Below, one piece after another: positions 34,854 through 43,254 of a stretch of DNA of 64,000 bases; positions within the stretch are counted from its first letter, which is position 1, and every line of letters starts with the position of its first letter. Under the pieces are notes generated by a model. It saw only the letters and a program-made list of their open reading frames with translations, was not told the origin of the DNA and searched no databases. Where the stretch lies: the NCBI GenBank assembly GCA_025210655.1, contig JAOARG010000033.1, positions 29,122-93,121 on the forward strand, given 5' to 3'. Origin of the DNA: Bacillota bacterium (GTDB lineage Bacteria; Bacillota; Clostridia; Peptostreptococcales; Acidaminobacteraceae). Made by a program: the position numbers and the translations under genes.

Positions 34854-36309
34854 ATGACAGCTCCTTTCTAACAGGCAGGTAAACTTCAAATGTTGTTCCT
34901 ATATTAACTTCAGAATTCACTTTAAGATATCCATCATGCTTATCTATAGCCCTTTTGGCAATTGATAGTCCATATCCTATCCCCTTAGGCTTTGTGGAAT
35001 AAAATGATTTAAAGATTTTATCAATATTCTCAGGACTTATTCCAACTCCGTTGTCTATTACTTTAGTCAATATCTTACCCTCTTCTTTTAAAAAACTTGT
35101 CTCAATCCTTATACAACCTTCAGTTTCTATAGCCTGTATCGAATTTGTTAATAGATTAATAAAAGCCTGCTGTAACTGAACATTATTCCCCTTAATAAGA
35201 GGCAAATCATTTATCGTTTTCTTTTCTATATTTATATGTTTTGAATCTTTATTTATTTTAATAAAACTCAAACATTTATCTATCACTTCATTAAGATTTA
35301 TCATTGTACTATTATTTTTCTTTGTCATAGTAGCATATAAAAGCATTTCCCTAACAACCTCATTAACCCTATCCACTTCATCTATAATCGGTTGAATAAA
35401 ATCCATATATTCAGGATCTTTATAAAAAGCTTTTTTCAAAATATTTGCACATCCCTGAATTCCCATTAATGGATTTCTAATGTCATGGGCAATACCCATA
35501 GCTAACTCACCCATCAATGCAAACTGCCTCAATTGTTCTAATTCCAACTCTTTCATCTTCAACTTAGTGATATCAGATGTAATGAAAATTACACCAATCA
35601 TTTCCTCGTCCATATTATATATAGGGGAAGTAACAACTTTTAAAACTTTATCCCCCTGCATTAATTCATTAAGATAAAAAGTACTATTATTCCTTATTAC
35701 ATACTCTACAGTACCTATCATTATTTTTCTATTCTCATCTAGCATTGAATCATAAATCAATTTCCTCTTGATCTGATCTGGTATCCAGCCTAAAACCCTA
35801 ACAGTAGCTTGATTTGCCATAGTAACTATACCGTCTAGATCAGTACTAATTATAGATGATTCAATACTATTAAAAACATTATGTAAATAATTTTGCTCTT
35901 GAATTTTCTCATGATTCAGTAGAACATTTTCATATACTACTTTGGTAAGAAATTCTAGTATATATATATCCTTTTGATTGTATCCTTGAAAACTACTGTA
36001 ACATACATAAAAGACTTTATAATTATCATAAACTCTAATAGGTGAGATTAAAAAGCTTTCATCCTCGGAAATTTTAAATATGTCTCCATCCTCCATACCT
36101 AGCATATCCAACTGTATCTCTTGTAAATAAGCTATAATACTTAATGATTTTGAATTCTCATATTTTTTTTCTCCATCAATTTTGATTTTCCCCTCTTGAG
36201 AAATTGTCACAAGGCCCATCCAATCTATAGGTAAAAGCTCCCTTATCTTTAACTCCTCAATCTTTTCCAATGTGTTTTCAACATTACAACTAACATCTGA
36301 ATAATACAT
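34846..36309 (-). CDS. PAS sensor histidine kinase (NtrB-like), partner of the sigma-54 activator
   Basis: A 487-residue kinase without a clear membrane segment. About 130 residues of unassigned, possibly GAF-like sequence come first, then a PAS domain (IISTDLDGIVTMANQATVRVLGW), the phosphoacceptor His in MGIAHDIRNPLMGIQG, and the ATPase with DNGVGIS and KGIGYGLSIAKRA. It presumably senses the pathway substrate or energy state in the cytosol and phosphorylates the coupled regulator. The ATG at 36309 has AAGGAG 7 nt before it. Confidence 0.9.
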   Translation of the reverse strand: MYYSDVSCNVENTLEKIEELKIRELLPIDWMGLVTISQEGKIKIDGEKKYENSKSLSIIAYLQEIQLDMLGMEDGDIFKISEDESFLISPIRVYDNYKVFYVCYSSFQGYNQKDIYILEFLTKVVYENVLLNHEKIQEQNYLHNVFNSIESSIISTDLDGIVTMANQATVRVLGWIPDQIKRKLIYDSMLDENRKIMIGTVEYVIRNNSTFYLNELMQGDKVLKVVTSPIYNMDEEMIGVIFITSDITKLKMKELELEQLRQFALMGELAMGIAHDIRNPLMGIQGCANILKKAFYKDPEYMDFIQPIIDEVDRVNEVVREMLLYATMTKKNNSTMINLNEVIDKCLSFIKINKDSKHINIEKKTINDLPLIKGNNVQLQQAFINLLTNSIQAIETEGCIRIETSFLKEEGKILTKVIDNGVGISPENIDKIFKSFYSTKPKGIGYGLSIAKRAIDKHDGYLKVNSEVNIGTTFEVYLPVRKELSYE

Positions 36310-36330
36310 TATTCTAGCTCCTTCCCACAC

Positions 36331-36640
36331 ACACTATCCGAATATTCTGATATATCGCAATATTACTATAACCATAGAAATTAGAAACCCACACTACTAT
36401 ATTCAATTTTAAATTCCCTACTATTTTTAGTTTACAATAAGTTTTTTTTCATTTCAATCAATTCAATTTCATATCAATGAAATTTGATATCAATGAAATT
36501 TGATAAATTATTGTTCCAGCTTGTTTTTAATGTGCCTAAAAGTCCTGAGAAAAAATCAAAAAAAATCGCCGAAAACCGACCATAAAAAGTCAATTTTTAA
36601 GCGATTTTTACTATTTTTCAGTTTACAGGAGCTAAAAAGT
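36331..36640. other. Intergenic region with tandem palindromes and a terminator-like stem
   Basis: ATCAATGAAATTTGAT occurs twice in tandem at about 36473-36504, each a near-palindrome, upstream of the kinase gene; they may be operator sites. Nearer DUF1015, AAAAATCGC…GCGATTTTT (about 36556-36610) with a long loop gives a T-rich tail on the minus strand and is a plausible terminator. No coding sequence is seen. Confidence 0.45.
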
Positions 36641-37888
36641 CTACTTAAGTCTATGAACAAAAAGCCCACTTCTAAGTTTTGGCTCAAACCATGTTGACTT
36701 AGGTGGCATTACTTCACCAGCATCTGCTATATCTATTAGATCATCCATTGTTGTTGGATACATTGAAAAGGCAACTGCCATTCCATTTTCTACTCTTCTT
36801 TCAAGTTCCTCAAGACCTCTTATTCCACCGATAAAATCTATTCTTTTATCAGTTCTTGGGTCTTTAATATCAAGTATATTTGAAAGTAGATTATTCTGAA
36901 GTATTGATACATCCAGTCTATCAACTGGATCTTTAGGATCAAAGCTTCCTTTTTTGGCCTTTAAGCTGTACCAAGATCCTTCAAGATACATTCCAAAACT
37001 GTGCTTTTCAAGTGGTCTATAAGGAGAATCTCCATTTGATTTTTCTACCTCAAACTTTTCCTTCACCTTTGTCATAAACTCTTCCACATTATTTCCATTT
37101 AAATCTTTTACAACCCTGTTGTAATCCATAATAAAAAGATCTTCATCTGGGAAAATTACAGACATAAAGTAGTTAAATTCATCACTTTCCTTATAGTCTG
37201 GATTTTCCTCTCTTCTTTTTAAGCCTACTTTTACCGATGAAGCTGTTCTGTGATGACCATCAGCAATATATAAATAATCCACATTGAAGAAAAGACTTTG
37301 AAGTTCTTCAACTACACTTTCATTATCTATAGTCCATACAATATGGGTGATTTCATCTTCACTTTTAAAATCATAAACTGGTTTATTAAATTTAATCCAG
37401 TCATTAATCATTTTAGTAATCTTATCATTTTTCTTATAGGTCATAAATATTGGTGCCGTATTAGCATCACATCTATCGAAGTTGTTTATTCTATCCTCTT
37501 CCTTCTCAGGACGTGTAAATTCATGTTTTTTTATTGTCCCATTAATATACTCATCAATTGATGTACATGCAACAAGTCCTGTCTGAACCCTACCAAACAT
37601 AATCTGTCTATAAATATAATAAATTGGCTTTCCATCTTGAAGCATTTTCTTTTTATCAATAAAATCATCAAGATTAATCCTAGCCTTATCATATACCTTC
37701 TCATCATATTGACTTACTTCATCAGAAAAATCAATATCACTTCTTACAACATGAAGAAAAGAATCATCATTTCCCTCAGCCATTTTTCTAGCTTCTTCTC
37801 TATTCATAACATCATACGGTAATGATGCAATCTTATCTACAAGATTTTTATCAGGTCTTATCCCCTTAAAAGGTCTAACAATTGCCAT
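36641..37888 (-). CDS. DUF1015 family protein
   Basis: A 415-residue protein of the DUF1015 family, recognised by the start AIVRPFKGIRPD, LPYDVMNREEA, YIADGHHRTASS and the C-terminal MPPKSTWFEPKLRSGLF. Its biochemical role is unknown. In many Clostridia it is neighbour to a class V aminotransferase and 3-phosphoglycerate dehydrogenase, hinting at serine or related amino-acid metabolism; here it follows such an aminotransferase by 131 bp. GGGGAG lies upstream of the ATG. Confidence 0.85.
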   Translation of the reverse strand: MAIVRPFKGIRPDKNLVDKIASLPYDVMNREEARKMAEGNDDSFLHVVRSDIDFSDEVSQYDEKVYDKARINLDDFIDKKKMLQDGKPIYYIYRQIMFGRVQTGLVACTSIDEYINGTIKKHEFTRPEKEEDRINNFDRCDANTAPIFMTYKKNDKITKMINDWIKFNKPVYDFKSEDEITHIVWTIDNESVVEELQSLFFNVDYLYIADGHHRTASSVKVGLKRREENPDYKESDEFNYFMSVIFPDEDLFIMDYNRVVKDLNGNNVEEFMTKVKEKFEVEKSNGDSPYRPLEKHSFGMYLEGSWYSLKAKKGSFDPKDPVDRLDVSILQNNLLSNILDIKDPRTDKRIDFIGGIRGLEELERRVENGMAVAFSMYPTTMDDLIDIADAGEVMPPKSTWFEPKLRSGLFVHRLK

Positions 37889-37950
37889 TATATTTCTCCC
37901 CTTTATTTTTTTGTGGTTAGCAGTTAGATGTTAGTTGTTAGATGTTAGAA

Positions 37951-37997
37951 TGATGACTTTTAAAATTCATATATAAATTTTAAAAGTCATCCTAACT
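37951..37997 (-). terminator. Hairpin between aminotransferase and DUF1015 genes
   Basis: A 14-bp perfect stem ATGACTTTTAAAAT / ATTTTAAAAGTCAT has a 10-nt loop. It is flanked by degenerate GTTAGATGTTAG-type short repeats on one side and CTAACTACTATCCACTATC on the other, reminiscent of the edge of repeat family B. Confidence 0.55.
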
Positions 37998-38019
37998 ACT
38001 ATCCACTATCTACTATCAT

Positions 38020-39090
38020 TTATATTTCCAATACATCCTCTATATTCTTAAGAAGCACCTTAAGATCATCCAAAGTAGTATCAGCCATGTGTGCTATTCT
38101 AAAAGTTTTTTCCTTAAGGTCACCGTAACCGTTTGAAATCATGAAGCCCCGCTCTCCAAGTTTTTCATTCAGTTCTTTAACACTGATTCCCTTAGTATTT
38201 TTTACAGTAGTTAAAGTATTAGAAGCATACTTTTCCTCTGCAAACATTTCGAAATTCATTTTTGCCCATGTTCTAACATACTTGGCCATCTCACTATGTC
38301 TGTCAAATCTTTCTTCTATACCTTCTTCAATAATCTGATCCAGCTTATAGTCAAGGGCAAACATGTGAGAAAGTGAAGGTGTTGATGGATATTGATGATC
38401 TTTTTTCACTATTGTTTCATATAGTGATAATAGATCAAAATACATCCCTCTATTTTCAACTGTCTTTGCTTTTTCAATGGCCTTCTCAGACATTGAACAT
38501 ATAGCAAGTCCCGGAGGAAGTCCTAAACATTTCTGAGTTGATGTGATACAAATATCAACCCCAAGTTTATCTACCTCAACTTTCGCCCCACCTAATGAAG
38601 ACACAGTATCTAAGCAAAAAATAACTTCAGGATATTTTTTAATAACCTCTGCAATCTCTTCGACTGGATTCATAATACCAGTAGATGTTTCATTATGAGT
38701 AATAGTAACTAAATCATACTCCCCTGATGAAAGAGCCTCTTCAACCATTTCGGCCGTAGTAGGTTTTCCTAACTCTGAAGAAAACTTATCTGCTTTCTTT
38801 CCATTTGAAACCGCCATTTTATGCCATCTATCACCAAATGCACCTATTGAAAATACTGCTATTTTCTTACTTGAACAAGATCTAACAGCACCTTCCATAA
38901 GCCCACTTCCTGATGAAGTAGAAAGAATAATTGGATTTTTTGTGTACATTAACTTCTGCATTTTTCCTGTGATTCGTTTCTGTAATTCAGATGCATCTTT
39001 TGTTCTATGGCCAATCATTTCTGTAGCCATTTTCTCTAAAACATCTTTTTTCACATCAACTGGCCCAGGAATAAAAAGTTTTTTATGCAT
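38020..39090 (-). CDS. Class V aminotransferase (SerC/alanine-glyoxylate type)
   Basis: A 356-residue PLP enzyme. It starts with FIPGPVDV, has STSSGSGLMEGAV, HNETSTG (132-138), CLDTVSSLGG and the PLP lysine Lys187 in ITSTQKCLGLPPG. It resembles the alanine-glyoxylate/serine-pyruvate branch used in Clostridia for serine or glycine interconversion. It follows the Nit amidase by 31 bp in the same direction. An aminotransferase followed by an omega-amidase is the pair expected for transamination of glutamine or asparagine, but this is only suggestive. Confidence 0.88.
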   Translation of the reverse strand: MHKKLFIPGPVDVKKDVLEKMATEMIGHRTKDASELQKRITGKMQKLMYTKNPIILSTSSGSGLMEGAVRSCSSKKIAVFSIGAFGDRWHKMAVSNGKKADKFSSELGKPTTAEMVEEALSSGEYDLVTITHNETSTGIMNPVEEIAEVIKKYPEVIFCLDTVSSLGGAKVEVDKLGVDICITSTQKCLGLPPGLAICSMSEKAIEKAKTVENRGMYFDLLSLYETIVKKDHQYPSTPSLSHMFALDYKLDQIIEEGIEERFDRHSEMAKYVRTWAKMNFEMFAEEKYASNTLTTVKNTKGISVKELNEKLGERGFMISNGYGDLKEKTFRIAHMADTTLDDLKVLLKNIEDVLEI

Positions 39091-39121
39091 TTCCTTAGCC
39101 TCCCCTTTTATTTAAACTCCA

Positions 39122-39946
39122 CTATTTCTTTATAATCTCATATATATCATCCCTAAGATGATTGAGTAGTGGTAGTTCTTGCCTTATTCTGTGGATTTCT
39201 TTAAAATCTACTTCCCCGAAAATTATTTCTTCATCTATATCAGCTTCTGCAATAACTTCACCCCAAGGGTCTACAATCATTGTATGACCATAGGATTTGT
39301 ATCCTTTTCCCTTGCTTCTTGCCGGCGAACATATACCGTAGTATACTTGATTATCTACAGCCCTTTGTCTAGTAGTGGTATGCCAATGAGCTGGACCAGT
39401 CGTTGTATTAAAGGCTGCGGGAACAATTATTACTTCCGCCCCCCTCATAGCCATAAGACGTGCCAATTCAGGAAATCTTATGTCATAACATATACATACA
39501 CCAATTCGTCCAAATACAGTATCAATAACCGTAATATCGTCTCCCGGTGTAAATACATCAGATTCCTTAAAAGTAATCTTACCCTTTATATCTACATCAA
39601 ATAAATGAACCTTTCTATGTTTTCCAAGAAGATTTCCATCAGGTCCAAAAATATAAGAAGTATTATACAGTTTGTCCCTATCCCTTTCAGTTATAGACCC
39701 ACCTACTAATGTAATACCATTCTCCTTAGCTGCATTTGCAAGCATAGTAGTAGAAGGACCAGGATAGCCTTCAGAATAATCCTTAAAAAGCTTCATGTTA
39801 TAAGGGCCGTTAAATATTTCAGGAAGAACAACAAGCTCAGCCCCCTGATTAGAAGCCCTATCAATCAACTTCCTCGCATTTTTTAGATTCTCATTCTTAT
39901 CCTTTACAACATCCATTTGGATAAGAGCTATTTTTAGGTTTTTCAT
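39122..39946 (-). CDS. Carbon-nitrogen hydrolase, Nit/omega-amidase type
   Basis: A 274-residue nitrilase-superfamily amidase with the complete Glu-Lys-Cys triad: Glu43 (LPEIFNGPY), Lys112 (HRKVHLFD) and Cys153 (CYDIRFPEL). Size and motifs are closest to the Nit2 omega-amidase branch, which deamidates 2-oxoglutaramate or 2-oxosuccinamate. The ATG has GAGGTG upstream. Only 16 bp separate it from the fishbone array at 39963, so its promoter must lie within or beyond the array, or it is read from the histidine operon. Confidence 0.88.
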   Translation of the reverse strand: MKNLKIALIQMDVVKDKNENLKNARKLIDRASNQGAELVVLPEIFNGPYNMKLFKDYSEGYPGPSTTMLANAAKENGITLVGGSITERDRDKLYNTSYIFGPDGNLLGKHRKVHLFDVDIKGKITFKESDVFTPGDDITVIDTVFGRIGVCICYDIRFPELARLMAMRGAEVIIVPAAFNTTTGPAHWHTTTRQRAVDNQVYYGICSPARSKGKGYKSYGHTMIVDPWGEVIAEADIDEEIIFGEVDFKEIHRIRQELPLLNHLRDDIYEIIKK

Positions 39947-39962
39947 GGTAACACCTCTTTTT

Positions 39963-40200
39963 GAGACATTCAGTTGATGTCTCGTCTAGTGAAACGTTAA
40001 TTTCATTACATTTCGTCTAGTAGTTTTATTTTATAAAACCGTCTAGTGTAAAAAATCCACTTTCTTTTCACGTCTAATGCTATTACTTGGTATTAGCGAC
40101 CTAGGTACCCTTGCTAAGGCAAGCTTTTAATTCAATTTATTTTCCGCTGGAAAATTTCCTTGGTCATACTTCTTAAGAAGTATACTAGACGTAACACCTC
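39963..40200. repeat. CTAGACG fishbone array, copy C2
   Basis: The left half carries CGTCTAGT words between hairpins (GAGACAT…ATGTCTC, GAAAC…, AGTTTTAT…ATAAAAC, TGCTAT…TATTAGC). The right half has CTTGC…GCAAG, TTTTCC…GGAAAA and ATACTTC…GAAGTAT ending in ACTAGACG. The CCTTGGTC-hairpin-ACTAGACG junction is shared with copy C1 and, as CGGTCGGA-hairpin, with copies C4-C6. Confidence 0.78.
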
Positions 40201-40221
40201 TATTCTTATAGTTAGCTGTGT

Positions 40222-40402
40222 TTATACTGCCTAATGTTGCCTAAAGCATACTCTGATCGCGCCTAATTTTTGCTTTGCAATTAGCCTAATATTGTTATAA
40301 TGTCCTCGTATTTCAAAGAAATACAAGAGCACCTAGAACAACCTTAGGCTAGTTGCAAAGCAAAAATTAGGCGCGATCGAAGCAGCTTTAGGCTATATTA
40401 GG
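40222..40402. repeat. GCCTAA/TTAGGC long palindrome, copy 2 (family A)
   Basis: The block folds into one very long stem: GATCGCGCCTAATTTTTGCT… in the left half pairs with …AGCAAAAATTAGGCGCGATC in the right, flanked by GCCTAAAGC / GCTTTAGGC and GCCTAA / TTAGGC, with a tip hairpin GTATTTC…GAAATAC. It ends 3 bp before the fchA stop codon. Copy 1 is at 1925-2112. Confidence 0.82.
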
Positions 40403-40405
40403 CCT

Positions 40406-41023
40406 CTACAACTGAGCACAATCAAGTATTTCAGTTTCAAGAATAGCTACATTCCTAGTCAGTACTTCGATTTTTTCTCTATAATTAGCTACGAAAGTCT
40501 CATCCTTGATAGAATTAAGATTGATTTTTACATTTAAAATTGCACTTAGTACAGCTGTTCTTGATAGCATTGCTGCTACCATTCCGTCTGTTACTGCGTT
40601 TGTATTTCCGTGAAGAACTACTAGTTTGATTAGCTTCATCATGTCGAATGACATTTCTGCTACTTCGTATGGAACTATTGCTGCTTCTTTTAGGCTTTCT
40701 TGTATCTTTGCTTTTCTTAATTCCTTTTCTTCCTCTGTTTCCTTTGGAAGTTTGAATGCCTTCATAACACCGCTGAATGCGTCTGCATCTTTGTTGATGT
40801 AATCATAAAACTCATCACTAAGAGAAGACATTTTTTCTTTAATATCTTCCATCTCAGCTTCATGCTCTTTGTATTTTTCCTTACCGATAGTAAGGTTCGT
40901 TACCATTTCTGTAAGACTACATGAAAGTACACTACAAAGGGCAGCAACGCTTCCTCCCCCTGGTACCGGATCCTTTGATGCAGTTCTATCTATAAAATCT
41001 TTTAATGTAATGTCTTTAAACAT
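40406..41023 (-). CDS. fchA: Formiminotetrahydrofolate cyclodeaminase
   Basis: A 205-residue cyclodeaminase that converts 5-formimino-THF to methenyl-THF and ammonia. It carries the glycine-rich VPGGGSVAALCSVLSCSL near the start and the helical body of the family. It is encoded apart from the formiminotransferase, as in Clostridia, instead of fused as in animals. It is last in the histidine-degradation operon, and its stop is adjacent to the family A palindrome. GAGGTG precedes the ATG. Confidence 0.92.
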   Translation of the reverse strand: MFKDITLKDFIDRTASKDPVPGGGSVAALCSVLSCSLTEMVTNLTIGKEKYKEHEAEMEDIKEKMSSLSDEFYDYINKDADAFSGVMKAFKLPKETEEEKELRKAKIQESLKEAAIVPYEVAEMSFDMMKLIKLVVLHGNTNAVTDGMVAAMLSRTAVLSAILNVKINLNSIKDETFVANYREKIEVLTRNVAILETEILDCAQL

Positions 41024-41086
41024 AATTCACCTCTAAAATAATAATTAACAAATTTCCACTAGTAATTATTTCTTTTTCTTAATATT

Positions 41087-42334
41087 TTAAACTCTATTAT
41101 ACACTATTTCACCCTTTTTTATAACTTTTTCTACAGTATTTACTGATATATTGTATGAAATATGCTTATAGTTTGGACAATCGTGTATCAGAATATCCCC
41201 ATTTTTCCCTTTTTCAATGCTTCCTGTAATTTTTTCAAGTCCCAGGGCAGCTGCTCCATTGATAGTAAGTGCATTAAGAACCTCTTCTATAGTAAGCCCC
41301 ATATATATAGTCGACAATGCTATCATAAGAGGTATTGAATGGGAATGACAAGATCCAGGATTATAATCTGTAGCAATAGCAACAGCACCACCATTATCTA
41401 TAATAAATCTTCCCCTAGCATATTCCTCTTTCAAAGAAAATGCTGTAATAGGTAATAGGGTTGCCACTACACCACTTTTAGCCATATCCTTAATTCCCTG
41501 ATCTGAAGCTTTTAGAAGATGGTCTGCTGACTTCATCTCCAACTCCGCAGCAAGCTCGGCTCCACCCAATCTATAGATTTCATCAGCATGAATTTTAAGT
41601 CCCAATCCCATTTCCTTTGCCCTTAACATAAGTCTCCTTGATTGCTCTATAGAAAATACATTTTTCTCACAGAATATATCACAAAATGTTGCCAGCTCTT
41701 CACTTACTACATAGGGAAGTACTTTATCAATCATATAATCTATATACTGATCTTCCTTACCTTTATATTCATCAGGCACTGAATGGGCTCCCATATATGT
41801 TGAAACTACATCAACAATATGATTTTCATCTATTCTTTTGTTGACCTTCAATTGTTTTATTTCAGTATCAAAATCGAGACCATAGCCACTTTTTGATTCT
41901 ACCGTTGTCACACCAAATCTCAAAAAAGAATCCAATCTTTTTAAGGCTTTTTCATATAAGAAGTCTTCACTTTCCTGTCTCGTAGCCCTAACAGTATTAT
42001 TGATACCTCCACCCATTTCCATGATTTCCATATAAGAGGCACCTTTAAGCCTCATTGCATACTCATCTTCCCTATTTCCACCAAAAACCAAATGGGTATG
42101 GGAATCCACATAAGCAGGAGTAATTATCTTACCCTTACAATCAATAATATTATAATTTTTCATATCGAAAATACTTTCTAAATCATCAGTTTGACCTACC
42201 CAGACAATTTTCCCATCCTCAATAACCACAGATCCATTGTCTACAAGGCCTACATCTGACATCTCAGAGCCCTTTTTACTATGACTCCCTCTACATGTAA
42301 CCACCTGGTTACTATTAAAGAATATTGTTTTCAT
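41087..42334 (-). CDS. hutI: Imidazolonepropionase
   Basis: A 415-residue amidohydrolase that opens imidazolonepropionate to N-formiminoglutamate. It has the metal motif DSHTHLVFGG, GGGINNTV, the second histidine pair near KIHADEIYRLGGAELA and the metal aspartate in ATDYNPGS. It lies between ftcD (4-bp gap) and fchA. GGAG lies 8 nt before the ATG. Confidence 0.95.
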   Translation of the reverse strand: MKTIFFNSNQVVTCRGSHSKKGSEMSDVGLVDNGSVVIEDGKIVWVGQTDDLESIFDMKNYNIIDCKGKIITPAYVDSHTHLVFGGNREDEYAMRLKGASYMEIMEMGGGINNTVRATRQESEDFLYEKALKRLDSFLRFGVTTVESKSGYGLDFDTEIKQLKVNKRIDENHIVDVVSTYMGAHSVPDEYKGKEDQYIDYMIDKVLPYVVSEELATFCDIFCEKNVFSIEQSRRLMLRAKEMGLGLKIHADEIYRLGGAELAAELEMKSADHLLKASDQGIKDMAKSGVVATLLPITAFSLKEEYARGRFIIDNGGAVAIATDYNPGSCHSHSIPLMIALSTIYMGLTIEEVLNALTINGAAALGLEKITGSIEKGKNGDILIHDCPNYKHISYNISVNTVEKVIKKGEIVYNRV

Positions 42335-42338
42335 ATGA

Positions 42339-43238
42339 CTACTCCATTATTCTTTTCTCAAGTACCTGTTCCACTGAGAAGTTTTCTATACCTAAATAAT
42401 ACTCCGCAGATCCAATTAAAGCATCCATAGGAACTAATCCAATTACTTCACTAGCAACAACATTTACTCCATATCTTCTAGCTTCGACTCTTATTAGTTC
42501 AAAGACCCTATAAAGAGGTGTTTTTGTATAGTCAGTCATATTCATAGATACTTGAACAAGGCCCCTGTCTTCCATCTCAATGCCAATTGCCTTAACATAT
42601 CTTAGTCCACCATTTATATGCCTAACAGCTCTAGCAATTTTATTTGCAATTTCAATATTTTCAGTATCCAAAATAACATTATAAGCCACTAGGGGCATCC
42701 TTGCACCAATAGCAACAATTCCCGCTGTTGGATGAAGGTCTACACCATAGTCAGGAGCATAATCCTCTGACTCGATTTTGGAAGCCATATTTTCAAATTC
42801 ACCCTTCCTAAGCTTTGCAAGATTTTCCCTATGTGGAGCACTTGCTGACTTCTCATATAAGAAAGATGGTAACTTATACTTATCATACACAAGCTGAGCA
42901 ACTTCCTTAGAAAGATCAATTAGTTCTTCAATACCAATATTTCTAATTGGAATAAATGGTATAACATCAACAGCCCCCATTCTAGGGTGTTGACCCTTAT
43001 GTTTAGTAAGGTCAATCAAAACAACCGCTGAACCAACAGCTTCTATAACTGCATCTTTCAAAGCTTCAGGTTCACCAATTACAGTAACAACAGTTCTATT
43101 GTGGTCCTCATCAGAACTATAATCAAGAAGCTTGACCCCATTTTTGCCCCTGAAAGCATTAACTATCTTTTCTATTTTATCCTTATCTCTACCTTCACTA
43201 AAGTTTGGAACACATTGAACTATTTTTTTCTTATTCAT
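42339..43238 (-). CDS. ftcD: Glutamate formimidoyltransferase
   Basis: A 299-residue stand-alone formiminotransferase moving the formimino group from formiminoglutamate to THF. Family features are CVPNFSEGRD at the start, DHNRTVVT, KHKGQHPRMGAVDVIPFIP, and LRYVKAIGIEMEDRGLVQVSMNMTDY-type segments near the end. It starts 17 bp after hutU and is followed at once by hutI. AGGAGG precedes the ATG. Confidence 0.95.
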   Translation of the reverse strand: MNKKKIVQCVPNFSEGRDKDKIEKIVNAFRGKNGVKLLDYSSDEDHNRTVVTVIGEPEALKDAVIEAVGSAVVLIDLTKHKGQHPRMGAVDVIPFIPIRNIGIEELIDLSKEVAQLVYDKYKLPSFLYEKSASAPHRENLAKLRKGEFENMASKIESEDYAPDYGVDLHPTAGIVAIGARMPLVAYNVILDTENIEIANKIARAVRHINGGLRYVKAIGIEMEDRGLVQVSMNMTDYTKTPLYRVFELIRVEARRYGVNVVASEVIGLVPMDALIGSAEYYLGIENFSVEQVLEKRIME

Positions 43239-43254
43239 TATTTTGTCCTCCTAA

